Source: Mycolicibacterium porcinum (GTDB lineage: Bacteria > Actinomycetota > Actinomycetes > Mycobacteriales > Mycobacteriaceae). Taken from it: 60,604 nt of DNA. This document shows positions 28,811-36,991 of the stretch, one piece after another. The notes beneath the pieces are model-generated. The model ran no database searches. It was not told the origin of the DNA and worked only from the letters and a program-made list of their open reading frames with translations. Each line of letters begins with the position of its first letter. Positions within the stretch are counted from its first letter, which is position 1. The position numbers and the translations under genes are program-made. The stretch covers positions 9,171 to 69,774 of the forward strand of contig MSTD01000018.1 in assembly GCA_001942045.1 (NCBI GenBank), read 5' to 3'.

Positions 28811-30527
28811 CTCGCTGGACATGGACCGGTAGCTCGTCGTCCCAGGGCTGGCGCGTCACCATGTCGGCCACGTTGACGTAGCCCCGCTCGAACTCCCCGG
28901 TGGCCGCGTCGACGAGCCGGTACTGCTGGGTCTGGCGCTGGATCGGCTGCGCGTCGAGCATGACGATCCGCACCTCCCCCGGTTCGAAGTGGCACCGCTT
29001 CTGCAAGGCGGCCACGAGTTGCTCGTTGCTCATATGGCCGTCGCCGAAGTTCCAGCCGATGGCCGTGGAGACGATGCGCTCGCCATCGGTCAGCACGTAG
29101 TCGTCCTCGTTCTCCCCGGCCATCGCCCGGTGCGCCAGGGTAAATAGGGCACGACCGTGAGAGTTGAAGCCGCGGAACGCATATCCCATGTACAGGTACA
29201 TCTGGGCGACTTCCGGGCTGCCGTAGTACCGCTCCATCTGGGCGGCCGGCATGCTGGCGATCGCGACGATGCCCTTCTCGATCTTCTCCGCGGCCGACGG
29301 TTTGACGCACCACAGGGAGGTGTCCCAGTTGCCCGCGTAGTAACGCATTCCCGGCAGGAACGAGATCTTGCGCGGGAACAGGTTTCCCAGCACCACGGTG
29401 CCGGCCACGACCGCGAACAACACGATCGGCCACGGGCTGGTGAGATCCCCCAACCCGATCTCGGCGTGCCCGACGAACAGTGCCAGCACCGAGAACATCA
29501 TGAAGACGTTCCACTCCAGCGGTACGCCCATCGGAATGGAGCTCAGGATGCCGAAGTGGAACACCAGCATGACGAAGGCCGCGACGGCCGTGGCCCAGCC
29601 ACCGTGGGAGAAGAACAGCACCAGCGGCACCAAACCCTCGATGGCAGTAGAGAAGTGCGCCACGAACCGGGACGGCCAACCCGGACGGAGGTCATCCGGG
29701 AAATGCTCGAAGAACTTGCGCTTGATGAACCGCGGCCGGAACACCGGGTTGTTGCTCATCATCGTCGAGATGACGAACGGGAAATGCTTGGTGAGTTTCG
29801 AGGCCGCGGCGCCGATCCAGATCGTCAGGCAGATCAGCTTGGCGGCGATGATGATGTCAGCGCCGCTGAACAGGAAGCAGACCGCCAGCGATCCGTACAC
29901 CTCGCCGCGGGCGGCCAGGAAAATCACCTTGTCGCGCAGGCCCGCCACGGCGAGCAGGCCGACGATCGCCGCGGTCTGCCACACCGGCAGCACGCCGATC
30001 TCGGTGCCGAGCGCCGGGATGGGTCCGCTGCCCTGCGAGGCCAGGGCCACCACCAGCATCACCAACAGCGCCCCGTAGAGCGCGACGTCGACGATGGTGC
30101 GGTCGTCACCCTTGGTCAGCGGCACCCGGTCCGGCCACGGTGGGAGCCGAATCGTCCTGGGCCGCAACCAGTACAGGATCGAGCCCATCGGCGGGAAGAA
30201 CCGGTTGTTGAGCGGGCCGAAGCCACAGCCGAGGCCGATCACCTCGAACAGCATCGTGTAGAACACGACCTTCTGGTAGACGATCGGCTCGGCGTACCAG
30301 GAGGCGACGTTGGTAAACCCGTCGACACCTTCGGTGGTGAGCGCGATCAGCCAGGCACCCAGGATGTAGAGCAGGATCTTGACGACGTAGAACAGGTGCA
30401 GAGCAACCGGGGTCCCGAACCCCACCTCCGCCCAGTGCCGCGCCATCGGCTGGATCTTCTGCGCGCGCGTGCCCTTGCTCCACTGCTCGAAGTCGATCTG
30501 GGGAGATTCCTGTTTGAGAAAACCCAT
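28794..30527 (-). CDS. DUF3556 polytopic membrane protein
   Basis: A 577-residue membrane protein of the mycobacterial DUF3556 family. The N-terminus (MGFLKQESPQIDFEQWSKGT) is soluble, then about ten hydrophobic segments run from VALHLFYVVKILLYILGAWL to VLFAVVAGTVVLGNLF, followed by a roughly 200-residue cytoplasmic C-terminus with MRYYAGNWDTSLWCVKPSA and FNSHGRALFTLAHRAMAGEN. Function is unknown. A perfect KstR-type site lies 11 bases upstream of the ATG, which places it in the sterol/cholesterol regulon by inference. The next gene overlaps its end. Confidence 0.82.
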   Translation of the reverse strand: MGFLKQESPQIDFEQWSKGTRAQKIQPMARHWAEVGFGTPVALHLFYVVKILLYILGAWLIALTTEGVDGFTNVASWYAEPIVYQKVVFYTMLFEVIGLGCGFGPLNNRFFPPMGSILYWLRPRTIRLPPWPDRVPLTKGDDRTIVDVALYGALLVMLVVALASQGSGPIPALGTEIGVLPVWQTAAIVGLLAVAGLRDKVIFLAARGEVYGSLAVCFLFSGADIIIAAKLICLTIWIGAAASKLTKHFPFVISTMMSNNPVFRPRFIKRKFFEHFPDDLRPGWPSRFVAHFSTAIEGLVPLVLFFSHGGWATAVAAFVMLVFHFGILSSIPMGVPLEWNVFMMFSVLALFVGHAEIGLGDLTSPWPIVLFAVVAGTVVLGNLFPRKISFLPGMRYYAGNWDTSLWCVKPSAAEKIEKGIVAIASMPAAQMERYYGSPEVAQMYLYMGYAFRGFNSHGRALFTLAHRAMAGENEDDYVLTDGERIVSTAIGWNFGDGHMSNEQLVAALQKRCHFEPGEVRIVMLDAQPIQRQTQQYRLVDAATGEFERGYVNVADMVTRQPWDDELPVHVQRDDVTT

Positions 30528-30538
30528 GCCGGTCAGAT

Positions 30539-30552
30539 TAGAACGTGTTCTA
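30539..30552. promoter_or_regulatory. KstR-like operator upstream of DUF3556 gene
   Basis: TAGAACGTGTTCTA (30539-30552) fits the published KstR pattern TnnAACnnGTTnnA at every fixed position and is a perfect inverted repeat apart from its 2-base centre. It ends 11 bases upstream of the DUF3556 ATG, close enough for a repressor to block initiation. KstR is the TetR-type cholesterol-catabolism repressor of mycobacteria; its gene is not in this window. Confidence 0.75.
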
Positions 30553-30588
30553 GTCCCGGGGTAGTCGTTCTGCTCAGTCTGCGGAACC

Positions 30589-30650
30589 CGCCGAAACTAC
30601 GGTTTGTGACGAGAAGCGCCGGAAACTCATCAGAAACCGTAGTGTCGGCG
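30589..30650. terminator. Long stem-loop upstream of DUF3556 operon
   Basis: CGCCGAAACTACGGTTT (30589-30605) pairs with AAACCGTAGTGTCGGCG (30634-30650): 17 bp with one mismatch and a 28-base loop. It begins 15 bases before the end of the DoxX gene (stop at 30665-30667 on the minus strand), so it would end DoxX transcription before the DUF3556 promoter. Confidence 0.65.
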
Positions 30651-30664
30651 CTGCTGAAGGCGAA

Positions 30665-31189
30665 TTAGGACGTCTTCGCCGGCGGACGGTAGAAGATCGC
30701 CAGCTGACCGATGCCGCCGGCCAGGCCCAGCACCACCGCGATGCCCAGGCCGCACCAACCGTGCAGGAAGTGATAGAAGCTGCAGTTGGAGAACAGCAGA
30801 TGATCCAGGCTGTAGCGACCGGCCCCGGTGCCGGCGATCGCCACCGCAGCCACCGCCAGGACGAGGTTGTACTCCCAGCCTTCCTTCACGATGAAGAAGC
30901 CGTTGTGCCGGTGCACGGTCCAGGCCGCCACCAGCATCAGCGCCACGAAGCCGGCCGCGGGCACCGGGGTCAGCAGGCCGAGCGCCAGGCCGAGACCAGC
31001 GGCGATCTCGGTACTGGCTGCGACCCGGGCATGGAACATGCCCGGCTTCATGCCGATGCTGTCGAACCATCCCGCGGTGCCGGGGATCCGGCCGCCACCG
31101 AAGAACTTGTTGTAGCCGTGGGCGGCCATGGTCAGGCCGAGCACCACGCGCAGGAGCAGGATCGCGGTGTCGTAAGCAGAGGAAGCCAT
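30665..31189 (-). CDS. DoxX-family membrane protein
   Basis: A 174-residue four-helix DoxX protein: YDTAILLLRVVLGLTMAAHG (about 5-24), then YNKFFGGGRIPGTAGWFDSI, AAGLGLALGLLTPVPAAGFV with the conserved Pro, VHRHNGFFIVKEGWEYNLVL and a C-terminal helix LGIAVVLGLAGGIGQLAIFY. The GGGRIPGTAGWFDSIGM stretch is the usual DoxX loop. ATG at 31189 is used because it precedes the first helix by the normal distance. It lies 22 bases downstream of the SDR gene on the same strand. Confidence 0.85.
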   Translation of the reverse strand: MASSAYDTAILLLRVVLGLTMAAHGYNKFFGGGRIPGTAGWFDSIGMKPGMFHARVAASTEIAAGLGLALGLLTPVPAAGFVALMLVAAWTVHRHNGFFIVKEGWEYNLVLAVAAVAIAGTGAGRYSLDHLLFSNCSFYHFLHGWCGLGIAVVLGLAGGIGQLAIFYRPPAKTS

Positions 31190-31211
31190 GCAACAGAATG
31201 TAGGACATCTG

Positions 31212-31976
31212 TTAAGCCGCCGCCCAGCCCCCATCCACACTGAGGATCACGCCGTGGATGTTGCCGGCGTCGTCACCGGCCAGGAATGCGACCGCTGCGG
31301 CGACCTCTTCCGGGGTGCTCATCCGCCGAGACGGGATGCGGGCCAGCACCGGTGCGACTTCGTCCGCCACGTCGGCGGCGCGTTCGGTGGCGATCGGACC
31401 GGGTGCGACGGCGTTCACCCGCACCCCGCGCGGGCCGTATTCGACCGCCCACGATTTGGTCAGCGAGTGCACTGCTGCCTTGGTCGACGAGTACAGCGCC
31501 GAGCGGTCTCCGCCGATCAGTCCGTTGATCGACCCGACGTTGACCACGGCTCCGCGGCCGCGCTCGGCCATTGCCGGTACCACCGCACCGGTCAAAAGGA
31601 ACGTCGCGATCACGTTGGCCTGATAGGACTCCAGCAGGAACGCCTCAGAGACTTCTTCGGTAGGTTGCGGCATCCCCCAGACGGCCGCATTGTTCACCAG
31701 GATGTCCAGCCGTCCGCCGGCTGCTGCCGTGGCTTCCCGCGCCAGGCGACGGACTTCGTCCCCTCCGGCCCCGAGGTCGGCGGCGACGAACTCGGCCTGC
31801 CCTCCGGCGGCGCGGATCTCGGCGACGACGGCGTCGCCGCGCTCCTTGTTGCGACCGCTGACGACGACGAAGGCGCCTTGGGCCGCCAGTGTTTTGGCGA
31901 TGGCGACGCCGAGGCCTCCGGTCGATCCTGTGACAAGGGCTGTGCGGCCCTGCAGCCGCGTAGTGTTTGGACTCAT
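31212..31976 (-). CDS. Short-chain dehydrogenase/reductase
   Basis: A 254-residue classical SDR. ALVTGSTGGLGVAIAKTLAA carries the TGxxxGxG motif (about 13-32); Arg/Asn of VVVSGRNKER suggests NADP preference; NNAA, catalytic Ser in VVNVGSINGLIGGD, YSSTKAA Tyr/Lys and VNAVAPGPIATE follow. Substrate unknown. Divergent from a TetR gene 24 bases away, with matching operators at both start codons, so it is the regulator's likely target, together with the DoxX gene behind it. Confidence 0.88.
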   Translation of the reverse strand: MSPNTTRLQGRTALVTGSTGGLGVAIAKTLAAQGAFVVVSGRNKERGDAVVAEIRAAGGQAEFVAADLGAGGDEVRRLAREATAAAGGRLDILVNNAAVWGMPQPTEEVSEAFLLESYQANVIATFLLTGAVVPAMAERGRGAVVNVGSINGLIGGDRSALYSSTKAAVHSLTKSWAVEYGPRGVRVNAVAPGPIATERAADVADEVAPVLARIPSRRMSTPEEVAAAVAFLAGDDAGNIHGVILSVDGGWAAA

Positions 31977-31983
31977 GAGTCCA
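31968..31983. promoter_or_regulatory. TetR operator 1 at the SDR start
   Basis: TGGACTCATGAGTCCA is a perfect 16-bp palindrome that includes the SDR start codon. It has the form TGGAC-N6-GTCCA shared with a second site at 32002-32017, so both are probably bound by the adjacent TetR protein. Confidence 0.7.
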
Positions 31984-32000
31984 GGTATAGGCAGCTGAAA

Positions 32001-32603
32001 ATGGACCTGCAAGTCCAAAAACTGACCGCCAAAGGGGAGGCCACCCGGCGCCGAATCATCGAGGGTGCCGCCGCGGTGATCCGCAGCAACGGAGTCGCCG
32101 CCACCACGCTCGACGATATCCGCGCTCAGACCCAGACCTCCAAAAGCCAGCTGTTCCACTATTTCCCCGACGGCAAGGACCAACTGCTGCTCGCGGTGGC
32201 CGAGCGCGAAGCTCAGATGGTGCTGGAGGACCAGCAGCCCTACCTCGGCGAGTTGACCTCTTGGGCGGCGTGGCAACGCTGGCGCGACGCCGTGGTCGAG
32301 CGCTACCGCCGCCAGGGTCAGAGCTGCCCGCTGAGCCTGTTGATGTCGGAGATCGGGCGGACCACCCCGGGCGCTCAGGCGGTCACCAAAGCCCTGCTGC
32401 GGCAATGGCATGACGAGATCGCCGCGGGCATCCGGCACATGCAGCGGGAAGGAAAGATCGCGGACGATCTCGATGCCGACCGGGTCGCCGCCGCACTGCT
32501 GGCCGGGATCCAGGGCGGCGTCAGCGTGATGCTGGCCTCCGGCGACCTGAGCTACCTCGAGTCGGCGCTGGACGTCGGCATAGCGATGCTGCGCCGCGGT
32601 TAA
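32001..32603 (+). CDS. TetR-family regulator, divergent from SDR
   Basis: A 200-residue TetR regulator: KGEATRRRIIEGAAAVIRSN, GVAATTLDDIRAQTQTSKSQ, LFHYFPDGKDQLLLAVAERE form the HTH domain with a LmrA/YxaF-like recognition helix (SKSQLFHYFPDGK), and the C-terminal domain has CPLSLLMSEIGRTTPGAQAV. Its ATG is inside operator 2 (32002-32017). It likely represses itself and the divergent SDR (and DoxX). Stop overlaps the convergent acyltransferase-like gene by 3-4 bases. Confidence 0.88.
   Translation: MDLQVQKLTAKGEATRRRIIEGAAAVIRSNGVAATTLDDIRAQTQTSKSQLFHYFPDGKDQLLLAVAEREAQMVLEDQQPYLGELTSWAAWQRWRDAVVERYRRQGQSCPLSLLMSEIGRTTPGAQAVTKALLRQWHDEIAAGIRHMQREGKIADDLDADRVAAALLAGIQGGVSVMLASGDLSYLESALDVGIAMLRRG
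32002..32017. promoter_or_regulatory. TetR operator 2 at the tetR start
   Basis: TGGACCTGCAAGTCCA has exact TGGAC/GTCCA arms around a 6-base centre, the same geometry as operator 1, with centres 34 bases apart. It overlaps the tetR start codon, so binding would block its expression. Confidence 0.65.
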
Positions 32604-33856
32604 CTGCCCAGCGCCGCATCCAACCGGGCCAGGTAAAAGTCGATATCGCCGACCGCGGACTCGGCCGCATGCACGCTGATCGCGACCGTGTCACCGATGC
32701 CGTGCACCCCATGGGTGAGCCCCATCATCAAGGACAATGACGGGTACCCGGCCGTCACGACCACCCCAGCGGTGCCGAACCTGAGGTCGGCCGCACCGCG
32801 GTTGACGCTGGACACCACCGTGTTGCCGGTCACCATGGGCGCCCGCACCGTCGGATCGAACTGCGCTACACCCCAACGCAACAGCGGCGCGGGCGTCGCT
32901 GCAAACGCGCGACTGGACGCGATCATGGCCGGATGCGCCGCGCGACGGCGACGGTCCGCGAAGTCCGCCGCAATACGCGTGAAGCGCTCAGGTACGGCGA
33001 GTTCGGGATACAGACCGATGCCGACATTGCCGAAGTGGTTGTGCGCCAACCGCACGCCCGGCTTGGCCATCGGCACCTCCGCGCCGAGAGCCGACGCATC
33101 GTCACCGTATTCCCGTACGTGATCGGCCAGCGCGGAGGAGACGGCGGCCAGCACTCCGATGGTCACGGTGGGTCCGGGAATCTCGGTGCGACGGCGAACG
33201 ATGGTGCGCACCCAACGATCCCCCGCCGGCTCGGCATTGCTCTGCATCACCGGCCGCGACGGGGCCTGCGGTGGCACCGCACCCGATGCGGTGTCACGCA
33301 CCAATTCCCGGTGGGTACGGGACGCCTGTACCGCCCGCCACGGCAGGCGCGCGGCCGGGAAGCGTGGCGACGGCACCGGCAGGACCTGGCCGGGGCGCCC
33401 GAACAGCCACGCGGCCAGCGCCGAGGCGCGGGTACCGTCGGCGAGGGCGTGCGCGACCTGCAGCACCGCGACCGTTCCGTGGACGGCAGTCGCGCCGGGA
33501 ACCCCACGGACACAGGCAAATACGTGCAGACGCCAGGGTGTGACGGTGGCGTCGAGCTGATGGTCGGCCAACCCGGCGACGAGATCCAGGCATTCGTTCC
33601 ACTGCAGTGCGTCGTCGTAGCGGATGAACTGATCGTCGCCCACCGCCCGCGGCGCCCAGGCCGGGTATGTCAGGCGGCAGTCGTCACGAACGCACACGGC
33701 CAGATCGGGACAGCGCTGTGCACGCCCCCGGATCTCGGCCACTGCAGCACCCAAATCGTCGGGCACACCGTCGAATCCGTACAGCAGGAACTGATCGTTG
33801 GGAAGCTTGGCCGACATCCACCAGTTCTGGGCGTCGATTGCGGCCATCCGGCGCAC
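32600..33856 (-). CDS. WS/DGAT-like condensation-fold acyltransferase, degenerate motif
   Basis: A 418-residue protein of the wax ester synthase/diacylglycerol acyltransferase type: N-terminal AAIDAQNWWMSAKLPNDQFL, the active-site region VLQVAHALADGTRASALAAW, and a C-terminal half with VPMAKPGVRLAHNHFGNVGI and NTVVSSVNRGAADLRFG. The usual HHxxxDG motif reads AHALADG, so the second (catalytic) His and DG remain but the first His is Ala. It may use acyl-CoA to acylate an alcohol, or be an altered relative. GTG at 33856 is behind GGAGGAG; three bases separate it from the hydrolase gene upstream. Confidence 0.72.
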   Translation of the reverse strand: MRRMAAIDAQNWWMSAKLPNDQFLLYGFDGVPDDLGAAVAEIRGRAQRCPDLAVCVRDDCRLTYPAWAPRAVGDDQFIRYDDALQWNECLDLVAGLADHQLDATVTPWRLHVFACVRGVPGATAVHGTVAVLQVAHALADGTRASALAAWLFGRPGQVLPVPSPRFPAARLPWRAVQASRTHRELVRDTASGAVPPQAPSRPVMQSNAEPAGDRWVRTIVRRRTEIPGPTVTIGVLAAVSSALADHVREYGDDASALGAEVPMAKPGVRLAHNHFGNVGIGLYPELAVPERFTRIAADFADRRRRAAHPAMIASSRAFAATPAPLLRWGVAQFDPTVRAPMVTGNTVVSSVNRGAADLRFGTAGVVVTAGYPSLSLMMGLTHGVHGIGDTVAISVHAAESAVGDIDFYLARLDAALGS

Positions 33857-33859
33857 CGG

Positions 33860-34771
33860 TCAACTCCTCCCGGGGCTGCCGATGAAATCGACGACGTGCT
33901 TCCCCACCGCGTCCGGCTGCTCGAGCTGTAGGAAGTGACCGGCGTGGTCGACGATGTGCGCTGCGCTGCCCGGAGGCAGAACCCTCTGCACCCACCGGCT
34001 GTAATCCGGTGTCGCGCAGCCGTCGTCGGCGCCGTGCAGGTACAGCGTCGGCACCGACGGCGGCTCTAACCAGTGCTGGTGCAACTCGGCGTACTGCGGC
34101 GGCGGCTTGCTGAGCCGGATCGTGGCCCGGTAGTAGCCCAGCGCCGCTCGCCACCGATCCGGCGCACCGATCGCGGCCTCGACGTGGCGTACGTCCTCGG
34201 CCGCGTCGTAACCCGGCGACCACAGCCTCCACAGCCGGGGTACCACCCAGGACGCGGAACGATCTGGGAGCCAGGGCAATTGGAAGTACATCATGTACCA
34301 GCTGCGCAGCATCTGGCGCGGTAACCGGGCCATCAGCTTGCCCGCCTCGGGCACCCGGCCCAGCGGCTGGAACGACGCGGGCGGCGGCACCGACATGATC
34401 ACCGTCTTGGCGAACGCGTTGTCCGGCATCGCGGCCAGACCCGCTGCCGCGATCGCACCCCAATCGTGCCCGATGAGCACGTCGCGCCCGGTCGGTCCCG
34501 CGGCCTGCAGGACGCGCAGCGCATCGTCCATCAGAGCCCCGACGTGATAGCTCCCGTCGGTAGGGATCGAGGAGGGCACATAGCCGCGCAGGAACGGCGC
34601 CACCACTTTCCAGCCGGCTTCGGCCAGCACCGGCGCCACTTTGCGCCAGCCGTAAGCCGTGTCAGGAAAACCGTGTAGGCATAACGCAACCGGGCCGTCT
34701 TCTGGCCCCCAGACCAGGGCCCGCAGCTGCACCGCGGGAGTGTCGATATCGATCCAGCGCGGCTCGGTCAC
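33860..34771 (-). CDS. Alpha/beta hydrolase, epoxide-hydrolase-like
   Basis: A 303-residue soluble hydrolase. HGFPD (about 33-37) gives the oxyanion region, nucleophile elbow GHDWGA has Asp103 as in epoxide hydrolases and dehalogenases, a cap with WYMMYFQLPWLPDRSASWVV follows, and the late GADDGCATPDYSRW and HAGHFLQLEQP supply acid and His. Epoxide hydrolysis of lipid substrates is likely. GTG at 34771 shares GTGA with the stop of the Mam gene upstream, so it is coupled to it. Confidence 0.85.
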   Translation of the reverse strand: MTEPRWIDIDTPAVQLRALVWGPEDGPVALCLHGFPDTAYGWRKVAPVLAEAGWKVVAPFLRGYVPSSIPTDGSYHVGALMDDALRVLQAAGPTGRDVLIGHDWGAIAAAGLAAMPDNAFAKTVIMSVPPPASFQPLGRVPEAGKLMARLPRQMLRSWYMMYFQLPWLPDRSASWVVPRLWRLWSPGYDAAEDVRHVEAAIGAPDRWRAALGYYRATIRLSKPPPQYAELHQHWLEPPSVPTLYLHGADDGCATPDYSRWVQRVLPPGSAAHIVDHAGHFLQLEQPDAVGKHVVDFIGSPGRS

Positions 34772-35532
34772 ATCGGCACCGGCTCATACTTGGACAGCAT
34801 CCATTGGTCGCCCTCTTTGACCAGGGTGGCGCGGGCGACTGACGCCGTCTTCTTCGGCATGGTGTTTCCCACCTGAACACTTTGGTTGACGAACAACACC
34901 AATTCGGCGCTATCGGGCTTCGCGCTCACCACGCCCGCACGCAACACCTCGGCGACGGCCGCGATCTGCTGAGCATGCGCCGCCGGGATGACCTCGTTGA
35001 TCATCGCGGTGTAGGTCCCGAGGAACTCCCCGGTCATCCGGTCACGGGCCGCGTTGAGCTGCTGATCGACCGTCTCGGTCTCATACGACAGCATCTCCGC
35101 GGTGATCTCTTTGGCCGCCTGAACCGCTTCGTCCCGGGCCGCGTCGCTTTGATCCTGCGCCACGATCAACCACCGCAAGACCGCGCAGGTCAACGCCAAT
35201 ACCAGCGCGATCGCCCCCAACAAGACCGGCAAGCTGACCCGTGACCGGGCGGGCGACGGTTCGGCTTCGCCAGGCGCATCCGTGGGCTCGTCGGACTCGT
35301 CCACGTCTTGCTCGGAGGCTTGCTCACCGGAGTCAACCTCAACGGCGTCGACGGTGTCCTCGACGCCCTCGGTGGCCGCCTCGACATCGGCCGCCTCTGC
35401 CGCTTCGGCCGGCTCCGCTGCGCTCGTATCTTCGACGACCTCGGGCTCGGGGCTTGCTTGCTCGGTGGGCTCCACCGGTTGCGCTGCAGCCTTACGGCGC
35501 CCGGCCGGGGGCATCTTGTGCCGGCCGCTCAT
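34768..35532 (-). CDS. Mce-associated membrane protein (Mam-like), distal
   Basis: A 254-residue protein with an N-terminal Glu/Ala/Asp-rich disordered region of about 95 residues (PTEQASPEPEVVEDTSAAEP), one TM segment (SLPVLLGAIALVLALTCAVL), and a C-terminal domain of the Mam/NTF2-like fold with AVQAAKEITAEMLSYETETV and SVQVGNTMPKKTASVARATL. This layout matches Mce-associated proteins (Rv1362c/Rv1363c type by memory) that stabilise Mce lipid importers. No mce genes are in this window, so it would act in trans. ATGA overlap with the next Mam gene upstream. Confidence 0.82.
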   Translation of the reverse strand: MSGRHKMPPAGRRKAAAQPVEPTEQASPEPEVVEDTSAAEPAEAAEAADVEAATEGVEDTVDAVEVDSGEQASEQDVDESDEPTDAPGEAEPSPARSRVSLPVLLGAIALVLALTCAVLRWLIVAQDQSDAARDEAVQAAKEITAEMLSYETETVDQQLNAARDRMTGEFLGTYTAMINEVIPAAHAQQIAAVAEVLRAGVVSAKPDSAELVLFVNQSVQVGNTMPKKTASVARATLVKEGDQWMLSKYEPVPM

Positions 35533-36158
35533 TGGATGAACTCCACGTTCGACACCTTCGCGTTGCCTTCAACGTCCTGCACCGTCACCACCATTCGCCA
35601 CACCTGGGGCTTCTGTTCCGGCACACCGGCATTCGTGGACCGAACGGTCACCGACACGAGGACATCCGCCCTGTCGTTCGAATAGGACTCCAGCCCCGAC
35701 GAGGTGATCGTGCCCTCCGATTTCGACTTGATCTGCTTGACCACTTCGAGGAACGACTTGGAACGCCGCTCGAAGTCGTCGTAGAACTTCCCGGTCGAAA
35801 TGTCGAGCACGCGCTGGACGTCGTCTTCGGCGTGCTCCCAGTCGATGGTGGTGAGGTTCGTCGCGCCCGCCCGCGCGGTGTCCACGAACATCGCCCGTCG
35901 CTGCTGTTCGTGATGGACCTGGTAGTAGCCGTAGCCGAGCCAACCGGTCAGCGCCAGAAGCGCGACGACGAGCAATCCGCCGACGATCCCCGCGGACGTA
36001 GAGCGCAGGAAACCACTCCGCTGGGGTGCGGGGGTGTCGGACACCGGCGCGGGTTCGGCGGTCTCGACCTCGGGTTCCTCGGTCTCGGGGGCGGACTGGC
36101 TCGACTCCTCGATCTCGGTCGGCTCGACCGTCTCGGCGTCGACGCTGTCGTCTGCCAT
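35529..36158 (-). CDS. Mce-associated membrane protein (Mam-like), proximal
   Basis: A 209-residue partner of the previous gene: acidic N-terminus (VEPTEIEESSQSAPETEEPE), TM segment at about 52-75 (SAGIVGGLLVVALLALTGWL), then YYQVHHEQQRRAMFVDTARA, GATNLTTIDWEHAEDDVQRV and KSKSEGTITSSGLES, the conserved core of Rv1362c/Rv1363c-type proteins. ATG at 36158 is the first with the right domain start. The pair overlaps by ATGA and likely forms a heteromer; a TetR gene lies upstream on the same strand, 104 bases away. Confidence 0.82.
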   Translation of the reverse strand: MADDSVDAETVEPTEIEESSQSAPETEEPEVETAEPAPVSDTPAPQRSGFLRSTSAGIVGGLLVVALLALTGWLGYGYYQVHHEQQRRAMFVDTARAGATNLTTIDWEHAEDDVQRVLDISTGKFYDDFERRSKSFLEVVKQIKSKSEGTITSSGLESYSNDRADVLVSVTVRSTNAGVPEQKPQVWRMVVTVQDVEGNAKVSNVEFIQ

Positions 36159-36262
36159 ACATCTGCTCCTCGGTGGCACTGCGTGGGTCGTGCTACGGCA
36201 CGCGTGCGGTCCAAAGTACGTGGCACCGGTCACACCGTCATCAGCGGTACCGGCAGTCCCGG

Positions 36263-36898
36263 TTAGGTACCGGCGGACTCCCGGTACCTGGGGTCCGCCC
36301 CGACCGCACGCAGCGCGAAGTCCACCGCCGCGGCACAGGCACCCTCCCAATCTCCGTCCGCACTCAACCGGGCCAACTCATGGCTGACCACCGCACGGAT
36401 GGCCGCGGCGTCCCTATCCGGCCTGGTCAGTGGAAGCGACCCGTCGGCGCGGCCGCGGCGCAGAAGGGCCGCCAGCGACCGTTCGCGGTCGAGGCGCCAT
36501 TGCTCCTGCACGGACTGGTAGCCCTTGGCCGAGCGAACTTCCTCCAAGTCCAGAACCATCGCGCGGCCGCGCAACCGCGCGTCGTGGATCACGTCGAACG
36601 ACACTGTGATCCAGAGCGCCAGCTGCTCCGCGGGCGCACCGTCGGGGTCTTCGGCGATCTGGTCGAGCCGACGCCCCAGCGCCTTGCCCGAACTCTCCTG
36701 CATGGCTAGGAACAACGCGTCCTTGGATTCGAAGTGCCGGTAGAACGCGCGGGTGGACAATCCGGCTCTGGCCAGCACGGTCGCCAGCGGGACAGCGCCG
36801 GTATGGGGCTCGGACAAGCAGGTGAAGGCGGCTTTGATGATCGCGCGGCGCTCATCGGCCATCGCCTGGCCCGCCTCGAAGCCCGCCTCGCTCTGCAC
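36263..36898 (-). CDS. TetR-family regulator upstream of the Mam pair
   Basis: A TetR regulator of about 211 residues: ADERRAIIKAAFTCLSEPHT, GAVPLATVLARAGLSTRAFY, RHFESKDALFLAM, then a ligand domain (ALWITVSFDVIHDARLRGRA, EWEGACAAAVDFALRAV-like end). Start is uncertain: GTG at 36898 is used; GTG at 36922 and ATG at 36862 are in frame. It is divergent from an alpha/beta hydrolase with a palindrome in between and is followed by the Mam genes, so it could control either side. Confidence 0.8.
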   Translation of the reverse strand: MQSEAGFEAGQAMADERRAIIKAAFTCLSEPHTGAVPLATVLARAGLSTRAFYRHFESKDALFLAMQESSGKALGRRLDQIAEDPDGAPAEQLALWITVSFDVIHDARLRGRAMVLDLEEVRSAKGYQSVQEQWRLDRERSLAALLRRGRADGSLPLTRPDRDAAAIRAVVSHELARLSADGDWEGACAAAVDFALRAVGADPRYRESAGT

Positions 36899-36931
36899 GA
36901 TTGCCGATTCTAGAAATGGCACGCCGTGCGG

Positions 36932-36945
36932 GTCGCAGATGCGAC
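36932..36945. promoter_or_regulatory. Candidate TetR operator
   Basis: GTCGCA (36932-36937) and TGCGAC (36940-36945) flank GA and form a perfect 6-bp inverted repeat, placed 46 bases before the hydrolase ATG and just upstream of the TetR start. Short arms make chance occurrence possible at this GC content. Confidence 0.35.
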
Positions 36946-36991
36946 GAAAACCCTCGTGGGTAACGTGACCTCCTGGGGGCTGCCGAGAGGA

